Assembly: GCA_963576735.1 (NCBI GenBank)
Contig: OY755190.1
Span: forward strand, 6,627,695 to 6,691,694
Direction of reading: 5' to 3'
Source of the DNA: Bedellia somnulentella
Taxonomy: Eukaryota; Arthropoda; Insecta; Lepidoptera; Bedelliidae
Length of the DNA: 64,000 bases
Positions 15,001-27,500 of this stretch are shown piece after piece. Every line of letters starts with the position of its first letter. Position 1 is the stretch's first letter. The notes below the pieces were generated by a model. It made no database searches. It was given only the letters and a program-made list of their open reading frames with translations, and was not told the DNA's origin. The position numbers and the translations under genes are program-made.

Positions 15001-15489
15001 TTTAACGGTCGATTGCTATGTATTCTAGAAGCTCCGCTATTGTTATACAGAGGGCACTTGTAACGCCCAATTATTTAAATGAACACAACTAATACAGAAT
15101 TTGAAGAGATAACAAACTAGTTTCATTACTCCTGGACACTGAACCTCCCAGACAGAGGACGTCGGCGCCCTACCAGCTCTACGAGTAACCACTTGGCGCC
15201 CAACGTAAAAAGGAAGAAAAGTAAATACCTGAGAGAAAATAGCTGGAATCCTGCTGAGACTACGTCGTTTTTTTGAGACCGAAAAACCACCGAAGGAGAA
15301 GATTGAGAAGCTACCAGGATTGTGAGAGGGCTAAGTATCGGCCTGAAATCGTGAGTTGGTTGTTTTTTCCTATCTTTCCTCATTCCTTTAGGGTTAACTC
15401 TGTCTGGGAGGTTATGTTGTATTTGTAATTGAATTCCTCTTTTATTAACCGACTTCAAAAAAAGGAGTGTTCTCAATTCGACCGGTATA

Positions 15490-15520
<31 letters not shown>

Positions 15521-18500
15521 GTTCGCCGATTACTTCGCCATTTTTGAACCGATTTTGATTATTATTTTTTTATTCGAAAGAAGATACTCCCGGATTGGTA
15601 CCATGATGAGGATATCAGGGTCTGATGATGGGATCCTGGAGAAATCGAGGGGAACCCTCAAATTTTATAGGCAAATGTACCGCGTTTTACATATTTTCTG
15701 AACTTATATTGGCATTTGCTTCTGAAAATCATATTGTTATGCTGCTGAGCTGATGATAGAAGGTGTGGATCCTCAATCACTAGGTATTAGGAAACAGTTC
15801 TTTCCACATTCTATATAGATTTATACTCCTCTTCGTAGCTTTTATGAAGAGAAGTACAGGTTCACTAAACATTTCTTTTGTTATGTTATTGTTACCGAGA
15901 AAGTACCATGAGACCAGGATCTGATGATGGCATCCCAGAAAATCGAGGGGACTGTCAAAACTCACAATTATGTGACAGTGTATTTGTTCAAAACGCCGAT
16001 AGGCCTGCCCTGTATAACGTGAGAACACTGCCTAATAAATCGTGGGTACTCTGAACAACAGGTGACAATGTCACGTGATATTCAGAAGTATTACTACCTC
16101 TGCTAACCCCTTCAGGGATATTCGGCGTGAGCGTTTGAGTCTTTCTTGAGATGTAGAATTGAAGACCATCGCCTTTCGAAGGATTTTAAGAACAATGTAA
16201 GGTTACATATGGTTGAGCCTATTTAATATCGTACTATAATAGAAATACCGGAAATACGAAGAATAATACAGTAACTGTCGCTTCCTCATCCGAGAGGCAT
16301 CTTTGCCAGGTCTACCCATCTCTAAAACTCGTAAAATAAAATAATTTTTAACAAAAAGAAAACCGACTTCATAGAAAAACAACCGAAAATAAACAATCTA
16401 GTACTAAAAAGTACGAAACAAGTTTTTTTAATTGAATATGAGTACTGTGATTGATACCTTAGCAATTTCTTTATTCCACACGCGTCAGTTCAACCTACCT
16501 AAATATTACAATTCTCTTAAATTAATTTTTGAGTCGGTGCCAGACAAACAAAAGTAAATTCACCCTGCTATCTATCTCTGATTATTACAATCTAAAAAAT
16601 ATTATATCGTACAAAAATCAATTTACCCTACAACTACAAGGTACCCTACATTTTACATGTATATGAAGTGCGAAATACACATTCTTATTATCAATAAATC
16701 ATCGAGGCTGGCACCGGCTCACAAATTAATTTAAGAGAATTGTAATATTTAGGTAGGTTGAACTGACGCGTGTGGAATAAAGAAATTGCTAAGGTATCAA
16801 TCACAGTACTCATATTCAATTAAAAAAACTTGTTTCGTACTTTTTAGTACTAGATTGTTTATTTTCGGTTGTTTTTCTATGAAGTCGGTTTTTTTCGTTA
16901 AAATCTCGTTTAGACCGCTTATATTTATCGCTGTGTTCATTTAAACCGTGTTTATTGTTATTTTATTGTTATACCGTTCCATATATATCGATAGTCTACC
17001 AACGAATAACGTGTCTTAGTAGCTTAAAAAGAGGAAGGCGTCGTAAACGCCTTTCGATCAGATATACTAAATATCTATCCACGAATAACGTGTCTTAGTA
17101 GCTTAAAAAGAGGAAGGCGTCGTAAACGCTTTTCGGTCAGATATAATTACTCGATATATACCTATATCGATAGTCTACCCACTAACAACGTGTCTTAGCT
17201 TAGGATTTGTGTCCCGAACACTAAAAGAGGGAGGCGTCGTAAACGCCTTTCGGTCAGATATAATTACTCGATATATACCTATATCGATAGTCTACCCACT
17301 CACAACGTGTCTTAGTTCAGGATGGGTATCCTAAACACTAAAAGAGGGAGGCGTCGTAAACGCCTTTCGGTCAGATAGAAATACTCGATATCTATTAATC
17401 TAAAAATTAACAAAACCGTACCAATAACTAATTAACAAAAATTAACAAAACCGTACCAATAACTAAACAAACCTTTATACCTATTAACCAAATAACACCC
17501 ATATTAATAACCAATCCATTCCTTTATTTAACCAAACCCATACCCAATTCCAATTCTAACAGTTTCCCAACCGTAACACCAGCTCACGTCTTATTGGGCC
17601 GATCACTGACAGCCCTCCCAGACCACGACCTGACTGATGTACCAGAATGTTTTGTCAACTCCAACAGATATACAAGAGCTTCTGACGGCGGTGGTCCAGC
17701 TTTGGGACCTGGGACCATCGTGCTGATCAAGGACAGCAGGGCACCACCGTGTCAGTGCGCCTGGGGAAGATCGAGCAAGCTCACCTCGGGGCGGATGACG
17801 TCGGTCGAGTGGCTACAATTAAAACAGCCAACGGGCTTATAAAGCGGGCATTCAACAATATATGTCCGTTACCACTACCATCACAAATGTAAATTTGGGA
17901 AGTTAGATGCAGACTCAAGGGGTCATGAAGAATAAAATTTGAGCTCCTTATACCGAGGATTACTAATTGATAACGAAGTTTAAGAAGCCAAAAATTACCA
18001 GAATATGATGCCAGAATATTATTCGACACGACGCCGAAGAAAGAAAACATTTAGTATTAGTTAGATATAAGTTATGTTCCATTTTTTAATCAATTTATGT
18101 TTACCAATAAATCTTTATTATTCCTGTGTTTTAATTCAAAGTTAGATTAGTAAGTATAGGCTTGTCAGTTAGGTAGGCCAGGGTCATATATGTTACTTCA
18201 CCATACCAAAAATACACTGCCTTTTGTGGGGAACATGTTAAGCCGCACTATCATAACATAGTGCTGCGCCTTTCCCAAAGGGTTGGTTAAGAATATAATT
18301 AAAAGGACTGTATTTTATAGGTGGCGACATCTGGTGTAAAAGTATGTACATTAAAACCATCAGAGGCATATTGATATTGATATGTTAAGTTAGATTTACT
18401 ATTGCTCAACAGATGTCGCTAGTAAATTACGTAATAAAGAATAGTCTCGATCAATGTAAAACAACCGTTAGGAACATTAGAACTTTCTGTTTCTTCCAGA

Positions 18501-21500
18501 AACATTTGAATTAATAAAGTACCGTTTTAACGGTCGATTGCTATGTATTCTAGAAGCTCCGCTATTGTTATACAGAGGGCACTTGTAACGCCCAATTATT
18601 TAAATGAACACAACTAATACAGAATTTGAAGAGATAACAAACTAGTTTCATTATTCCTGGACACGGAACCCCCCAGACAGAGGACGTCGGCGCCCTACCA
18701 GCTCTACGAGTAATCAATGGGTTCAGGTACCAAATTGAAGGTCTCGGCTTATTCCGATTATCCACCCTAAAAAATCCTCCCTAAGGGCTAAAACGCACTA
18801 GCGGCCTGCCGCGATGCGGTATGCCGATGCGGCACGCCGCAGTATGTACGGTCAGCCGTAACGGCACGCCGTATTCCGGCTAACCGTATGTTCTTGGCTC
18901 ACTGCGGTCTGCCGCAATCGTCAGTGCTTCTAGAAATATTGAACACGACGACGACGGACTGGCGGGCGGGACGCGGCGTTTGCGACTACCGCGCCGAGTG
19001 CGTGGTGGGGATGCGGCGCGCCGCATCATTCAACCGGCGCGGCTCGTCGCAGCTCTGGAACAACCGGAGCGGTTGACGGCTGGCCGCAAATCAGTGCGTC
19101 GTCATCGTGCGGTTTCATGTACTAATCGATGTGCGGCCTACCGCAACGGCACGCCGCATGGCGGCCAACCGCTAGTGCGTTATAGGCCTGAGTCGGATAT
19201 TCGGAAACGCATGTCCGATTATCCACCCTGAACGGGGTGGATAATCGGAATTCATAATAAAATGTTTCTTCCGATTTTCTACCCTGCCTACGTACAGTCC
19301 TTTACAGGAACGTGTAAATTATTATTTATTGTGTGTCAGTGGTGAAAAGACCCTAAGTTTTAATTTTGTTATTTTTTGTTACGAGTTTCTTTCTTGTTAT
19401 GGTTTCATTTGTCACAACAGTCAATTTAAATGGTTTTCACCCAAATCTACAGGTGCTTACCTGCAATTTTTTATTTTTTTTTAAGATAACTTAAGTTTTT
19501 CGTTTAACAATAAATATTAAATTAAAACTTTCCACCAGGATAATTTTATTCAGACTGTAAGTAGGAAAGTAGGTATGTATATCTCTGTTGAAGTTTCTTG
19601 GACCAGGTTGTGAGTATGTTTCTGTGAATGACTGTACTTGGGGTAAAAAATCGGAAGAAACATTTTATTATGAATTCCGATTATCCACCCCGTTCAGGGT
19701 GGATAATCGGACATGCGTTTCCGAATATCCGACTTAGGGAGGATTTTTTAGGGTGGATAATCGGAATAAGCCAAGGTCTCCATCTGAAGTTTTACAGAAA
19801 GCTCATACATTTCCCATAACTGGATTAGTTAAATTGTTAGCGATTTACAAATTGTCAAAATTGGCCCATAGACTTTGCTGGAGTTAAAGCGCGCGCAAAT
19901 GTGTCAGTCACGAGATTGAATTGATTCGCTCGCGAGCAACGCGCGCTCTCATTGGTCGAAAATGTTTCAAACAGACCAATGAGAAAATTCCAAAGTTTTA
20001 ATCATGTAATAATTTATTTTGAACAGTAAATTATTTCTATTTAAGCTTGGAAGACGTGCTTGCTTGAAGAAGCTTTTGTATTTTGGATGTAAACTGATGC
20101 AAAAAAATGTAGTCCACGCGAACGTAGTCGCGGGCATAAAGCTAGTTAGTTATAATATGTCGGTAACCCAGGTGTCTTCGGCAGTGTACTTTTTACGGCA
20201 GTGTACCGTTGGGACTCAAAGGACCTGGAGTGTAGACCTCATACCGGACCACGCAAAGTGGCTAAGCCCTCCACAAGATTCACCCACGACTTGGTGAACT
20301 CAATGTGAAGCGAATCGTTGGGAACGGCTTTTGCTTGATCGTTTTGACTTTTTCTCCAATTTAATAGTTATTTAATATGTTAAATGTCCAATATTAGAAT
20401 CGGCAAATATTCGTCCAACAACGATCCTCTAATAGTCAAATGTTTCATTGGAAAAAACCTCAACATGCAATTTAAGTACGAGGGCTGCTATTTATGTATC
20501 CGGAATAAAAAAAAGAAACAAACATATATCAATTAATATGGTTTTATTGCTTCTCAAAATATTCGCCGCTCAGATCTATACACTTTTGCATGCGTTGAAA
20601 CCAATTTTCATAGCACTTTTTCCACTCAGACTGAGGTATCTCCAAAACGTGCATTTTGAATGCATCGACTGCCTCTTCGCGGCTCGAAAAACGTTGACCA
20701 CGTAATTTTTTCTTCACATTTGGAAATAAATAAAAATCATTGGGTGCCAAATCAGGGCTGTACGGCGGATGACCTGTCAATTCGATCTTTTGAGCTTCTA
20801 AAAACTGAGTTGTGACGGCCGACCTGTGACAGCTAGCATTGTCGTGATGCAGAATGATTCTACGTTGTCGGTTAGTCTTTCTTATTTGTTCAAAGACTTC
20901 CGGCAAACAAATGGTCGTATACCACTCCGAATTAACAGTTTTACGATTCTCTAAAGGCACTGTAGCTACATGGCCATTTATACCAAAAAAACAAGCGACC
21001 ATTTGCTTCAATGTGCTTTTTGCACGAATAACTTTTGTTGGGTTCGGCTCATCTTGGAACACCCACACCGTGGACTGCTGCTTAGTTTCGGGGTCGTAAG
21101 CGTAGATCCAAGATTCGTCACCTGTGTAGATATTATAAACAGCTTTTGACGCACCACGGTTGTATTTTTTTAACATTTCTTTGCACCAATCGACACGAGC
21201 CTGTTTTTGATCAATACTCAAGTTGTGCGGAATCCAACGGGAGCAAATTTTTTTTACAGCTAAATGTTCATGAAGTATCTTATGTATGCTCGTCATACTA
21301 ATGCCCAGAGATGCCTCTATCTCACGATATGTAACATGACGATCTTGAGTTATTAGTTCCCGGACAGCATCGATGTTTTGAGGTACAACGACCGTTTTAG
21401 GGCGACCTTCTTTAATTTCATCAGTAAGCTTAGATCGTCCACGATTAAACTCGCTAAACCAGTGATACACAGTGGTCTTTGAGGGTGCTTCATCCCCAAA

Positions 21501-24500
21501 AGTTGAAGTAAGCTGATCGATGCACTGTTTTTGAGTTAGACCACGCCGAAAATCGTAAAAAATCATGGCACGAAAATGTTCACGAGTTAAATCCATGGTG
21601 GTGAAGACACGCAATTTTCAAAATGACGCTACGATGTGAAAACAATTGACAGTCACATAAAAATAAATGTATTCTAAAGCTAAAGAGTTCTATTTTTAAA
21701 TGATGTAATTACTTTTTAAATTATTGTTCTGTAAGTGGCCAGTTCCGGATACATAAATAGCAGCCCTCGTAATTGCAGTAAAGATGGAATGATAAAAATA
21801 AATTATAATTATATATTTTTAGTTCAGTTATCTCAGCGGAGATCTAACTCGTCGGTTCTGGACCTAGACGGTATTCTACTAACCACGAGATTTCAAAAAT
21901 TTCATTAGGTGAAATATCCTAAGCGTTATCAAGAAAATGGAGATGCAATAACAACCATGAATTCGTGTAATTAAATTTTATTTACGGCTCAAAATGGCTT
22001 CGATCATGAAGTATTGTTTACATACATAATTGAGGCTATAAATCCTAAAAAAGGTATCCAGAGCTTAAGTATTCGATATCTTTACCTGACTTCTGGAAGT
22101 TAAATGGGGCAAAATTATGGAATATATCTTCAGCCACATCGTACAAAAATCACTTTAATAGACTAATTCATCTCATACAACACCCGTGAGAAAATAGGCT
22201 AGTGCTGCTAAGATGACACTAAAAAGGATCGCATACTGTTTATTAGCCTATTTGACTGTAATAAAAATATACAGCGTGTTAGTTTGACGGCGATTGTTAC
22301 TTCAATATTAATTCGTATATTAAAGTTTAATGCTTAATATCCACCATATGAAATAAACAAAAAGATTAAAACCGCTTTAGCAGAAAAACTTACTTTCTCC
22401 ATCAGATGGAAAACTGTGGTTATCTACACTAGCCTAGCGCACACACTCCTACCCGTATAATGTCTCACCCACACACAGAGAACAGCGGGCGCGTCATGTG
22501 ACCATCTAGTCTTGCGCACACTTGCTCGTGACCGTATAAACCGCACTATGACAGCAATGCAAATTTTTTTTAAATTTCGCGGCTATGTTTGATTTTTCTT
22601 TGAACTTATCGTCGCGCCTGGTGAGGCTGTGGTCTTAGTCGCCTCGTATTTCAATCCAGTATTAAATATGGGGTAGTGTAATTCAAACATTTTCAAGTAA
22701 AACGATTGATGGATGTAAACAAAGCTAGAGAGGTTTGCCAGGATCGTACGAAGTGGCGATCGATAGTCTCTGCCTACCCCAATGGGAACTAATGGCGTGA
22801 GAATATGTATGTAAAAAATCTATCTCTATTAATTAACACCGACGATTATAACAAAACTGTCGTCCTAAATAATCAGCTACCGCTATTTTTGTTTTACTTT
22901 ACATCTCTGCCTCCCCAAAGGGTAGTAACGGCGTGAGTATGTATGTAATGTATGTACTTCATGAGCGTAAGATAATAAAGTTAAAAACAAATAGAGACCC
23001 TCGAAACGATGCATTTACGTGGCATAAAATAAAGTGCGCAAGAGATACCTATTCATTCATTAACCGACATCGAAATTGGAGGAGTTCTTGGTGTTTACTA
23101 AACTCTCTCGGGGCTAAAGGGCTCTAAACGGGTGTATCTGTACTCTATCACAGTTAACTAAAGAATACGAATAAAAATAACTCACCCCGTTTTGATTGGC
23201 AGTGGCAGATCCGGGCTATCACCTTTATTTGCGCAAAACGCAGAACATTTTGAGAATTAACATTATAAAACACCAACACTGAACTTTGCTGGTTCGTGTA
23301 CGCCATATTTACTCAACACAATCACAACACAAGATACTAAAACTGAACTCACACTCCGAAAATTAATGCGAAAAATCAAAGTGACATCCAATCATAAGCG
23401 ACACAAACACAATGAGCTACAATACAAACAACTAACTGTACTAATACTGTTCCTTTGATAAAATGCCGACAAGCCCGCCCGACTTGATACGTATGCAGAT
23501 TTTGAATTTCGCGGCGATCGATGTTTACGAATTATGAATTTTTCTCTGAACATACTGCCGCATTCCAACGCAGTATTAACTATGGGGTAGTGTAATAATA
23601 ACATGTAATAAGAAGATATTAGAAGCTAAGTTCTATTGATTACTTTACTGGCCTTGATTTGATTTGGCCGCCGGTTAAGGGTCACGGCGGGTCGCAGCTG
23701 TCAGCTGAGTTGCCCGCCTTGTCATCGCGTTTCACACACACATTGAGCGTGTTGGTGTCAATAGTACTACTTTCTTAGTGCAAATTTTAACAAAATTTGA
23801 AAAAAAATAAGTGTGTTTTTTTTCAACGAATTCTGCCTCTATACGTGATAATTAATCATACTTTTCATTGAAAACAGTCGTTACAATTACACCCTGTACA
23901 TTTCTTTTATTTCATTAGCCTTAATATTTCTTTTTTGGAGCAATATGTAATACTCGTAATGCGAGATAAAAATATTGCATTATTTCTCTAAAATCCGTCT
24001 TCTAAAATAAGTATTTTTGATGCAACTGTCACGTGACTAAAAACGACCGTGACTGGCTATTTCTATAATGACGTAGATCGCGCATAATCAGACTGTGTAT
24101 CGTTTCGCTCATTGGTGTTTAATGCGGAATTGACGTCATTTGTGCTACAGCCGCCATATTACTTAAAGTCACGTTTTCGCGGCACATTTGAATATTGCAT
24201 TTTCTTTTTCGATTTTTTAATAAAATAGCTAAAATGAAGACAGAAAAAGCTTTTTAGGGCTCCTTATAAACAAATTAACACCGTAAGATAGTTTTCAAAA
24301 CTTAGTCAAATAGCCTATTTGTGGTCGCAGGCATTTTTTTAGCTTCAGGGCTAGAAAAATCCTCAGCCACATTTGGAAGTTGGTAGAAATAAAGTATTGT
24401 TTATTGTGATTCTATATATTCCTAAATATTCTCACATTAATTTGTTACAGATGAAGTGATTAAAAAGAGACTGAAACCGTACGCAAAGCTAGTCCATGAT

Positions 24501-27500
24501 GCAGAAAATGCGGTTGTGGGGAAAACAGATGTCTGTCTACCTTTTGAGGATTGCGTTTTTGGAGAATGCGTTTTGGGTGATATTCTCGTGGATTCCATGA
24601 GGGAATATGTAAGATATTTTCATTTGTATATTGGTTAAGGTACAACAACAGAGCTTAGACTAATAAGACATATATAATATATAGAAACAGCATGAACACT
24701 TTGCCGTGTAGTGCCGGCTTAGATTGCCGTGTAGAGCCGGCATAGAATGTCGCTACCCCTTTCTACCCACGGGTGTCGTAAGAGGCGACTAAGGGTATTG
24801 GGGCTTTTTATTGGATTTTTGGGCGATGCGGTTGGAGACCCATCACCAAAAACCTTTATTTTACCGCCTTTTCCCCACTCAACTTCCAAAAGTGGCTGAG
24901 GAATTTATAATTCACTTGGCTCTGGCTACCCCTTCTAGAGAATTATAGCCGTGAGTATATATGTATGCATGAACACTCTTAGTCCAAGTTCCAATTACAA
25001 CTGCACACAACTATTACTTCTTTACTTAAAATATTAAATATGCACAACAAAAAACATTACATATAAGTTATAGCTTTTTTATATGAAGGTTTATTAATTT
25101 ATTAAACCATCTAAGATTACATATCCAAACTTAAAATTAGACTATTTACAAATGAAGAGAAATAATAAATAATCAATAATTTATTTTATTTAAATATCAT
25201 TTTAATGATTATTAACATAACGTTTAAAAGAACACAGAGAGAATTCGAAGATGTCCATATTGAAACATGTATTGTTATAAGATTGGCACATTCTGCGTAG
25301 TACGTGATTAAGAGCAATATATTTTTTTGGGATCGATAAGTTAAATAATTGTTGTATACGCATACGCACTGATCGTTATTATATAATATAACAATTTAAA
25401 AATAAAGAAGAAAAAATAGGGTACATCTAAATTGATTTGATACGAGCTCGTAGCTGAAGATATCAGTGTATTGTATATGTGGGAGTCATGTTAGAGCGCA
25501 CACTACTGCGGACTCAAACGCATATAGCAGCGTCTCACTCATATTCCTACATCGCGGAGTGTAAATGTTTTTCGAGTTAAGCATAGATACTGTTACGACA
25601 TCTGTTCGCAAGTAGGAGATAGGATTTGCCACTACTAGATAACAGATGGCGTTACTAGTATTCTAATAAGTAAAGGAATTACTAGATGTTTCTCGAATAT
25701 CGACTTTTCGAGAATGTGGTACTAGAACTTTCTGTAATATTCGCGTATTTGAGATTTGGCATATATAAAGAGCGACGCGTGCTACGGAGTTATTCGAGTG
25801 CGAAGAACTAAAGCGAGAACAAGCGAAATACTAGAGCGAAGAAATTAAATACGACAGTGCAGTGATATACGGATTACGGAAATAAGCTTAACGGTGTGGA
25901 CAGTGTTACTATAACGGAGTAAATTAGTGTTGTTAATTAGTGCGAGTATCGATAGTTAATTATCGATAGTGTTTGTTGTGTTGTGTAAAGTGCGTTATTG
26001 GTCAATAAATATAATTACACCTTATTGCACGAAAGTGTGACTGGTATTTATCAAATTAAGAACCCGGTACGTAACAATTGGTGTCAGAAGTGGGATTTGA
26101 AGATGCCAGTTATGCCGAAGGAAGACGGAAGAGAGGGTGTGAAGACACGCGCTCAGAAAGCCGCAGAGGGTGAACAGCTGTCGGAAATGAGGTCATCGGT
26201 CACGAACCCTCGGAGTGACATTCCAGAGGAGACGTCCGCGGTGACTAACGCGCCGTCTACATCAACGGCGCCGGCGGCCGCAACTAATACTGACTTGACG
26301 ATGATAGTTGAAATGTTTCAAAGCATGCGTGAAGCACAACAAAGCATACAGGATGTTGTGAAAAACATACATTCGGAGGTACAGGATGTTAAAAAAAACA
26401 TACATTCGGAGGTACAGGGTGTTGTGAAACAAGAAGTTCGTGAGTTGCGCGAGGAACAGCAAACTAAGTTCTCACAAGTTCTCACTGCGGTCAATGAAGT
26501 CAGTGGTCGGGTGGTTACTGTGGAAAAAGACGTAGAGCAGATGAAGGAGCAGGTAACCACTATTGAGAAAGATATCGATGACATGAAGACCGACTTCCGC
26601 GGAATGGAGAAAAGGGTTCTGCAGCTTGAATCACGACCGGTCAAGGTTGTCTCCGGTGAGAATGTAGTAGCTGTCCATGGTCCTCGTGTGAAGGTTCCTC
26701 CCTACGACGGAACAACATCCTGGTCGGCGTATAGACATCAGTTCCAGACTGTTGCGGCTGCCAATGGTTGGACTGATGAACAGTGTTTGACTGCACTGAC
26801 GGTGGCGCTCCGAGGTCAAGCACTGTCAGTAATAGAGGCGCTGCCGACTCCGAGTGGTGGTTTCAAGGACCTGCTGGATGCGTTGGAGTCTCGCTATGGA
26901 GAGCGACACCTGGAGCACGTGTTCCGCGCTCAGCTGCGTGATAGGGTCCAGCGTTCTGGAGAGGGACTTCAGCAGTGGGCCCTTGAAATCGAGAAGCTCG
27001 TCCGCAAGGCCTATCCCAGTGTAGATCCGAAGACGGTGGAAATGAACCTGGTGCAAGCATTCGTCGACGGCATCAGAGATATCGAAGTGAGAACAGCGGT
27101 GAGACTTCAACACCACACGTCTCTCAAGGATGCCTTGGCGAACGCTCTAGAAGTTGAAGCTTGCCGCCAGGATACGCGCCAAACTCATCGACTTCGTGAG
27201 ATTGCGGAAGCAAATGAGGACGTCAAGGTCATTAAAGCACCCGTCGGAAGGAGTACTGGACCGATTTGTTATGGCTGCGGGAAAAGGGGCCATTTGAGAT
27301 TAAGTTGCCCGCTGAGGAAGGAAGAAAAGAGGCAGGCAGAGGCTCCTGCCGCAAACGTCCAGGGAAACGAGCATTAGCCAGGACCGGGGGGCAGGTGCTG
27401 GCTAGAGAGGAGAAAGCCCCGACAATGACCATCTCACAAGACTGTAAACATTGCCGGAAGCAAGAGTCGAAGGAGGAGGTCGTGAAAGTGACTCGAATTT

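Larger units (their letters stand above)
14707..18716 (+). mobile_element. BEL/Pao-like LTR retrotransposon, decayed
   Basis: LTRs at 14707-15191 and 18236-18716 (TG...CA) are about 99% alike apart from a 4-bp indel, with 5-bp target duplication ATGGG (14702-14706 and 18717-18721). The primer-binding site TGGCGCCCAACG starts at 15194. The interior keeps only the C-terminal end of pol (17581-17892) and carries later repeats: a T-rich repeat block, a SINE-A piece, a long palindrome and a minisatellite. It sits just after exon e in intron 5. Confidence 0.9.

Noticed and set aside
15126..15476. 116-residue minus-strand frame across the BEL/Pao left LTR
   Set aside because: It overlaps the LTR end and primer-binding site and has no family features.
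24456..24638. 60-residue frame starting MIKKRLKPYA-like
   Set aside because: It is exon f of the 5'-nucleotidase gene read with a false start and into the intron; annotated as an exon instead.
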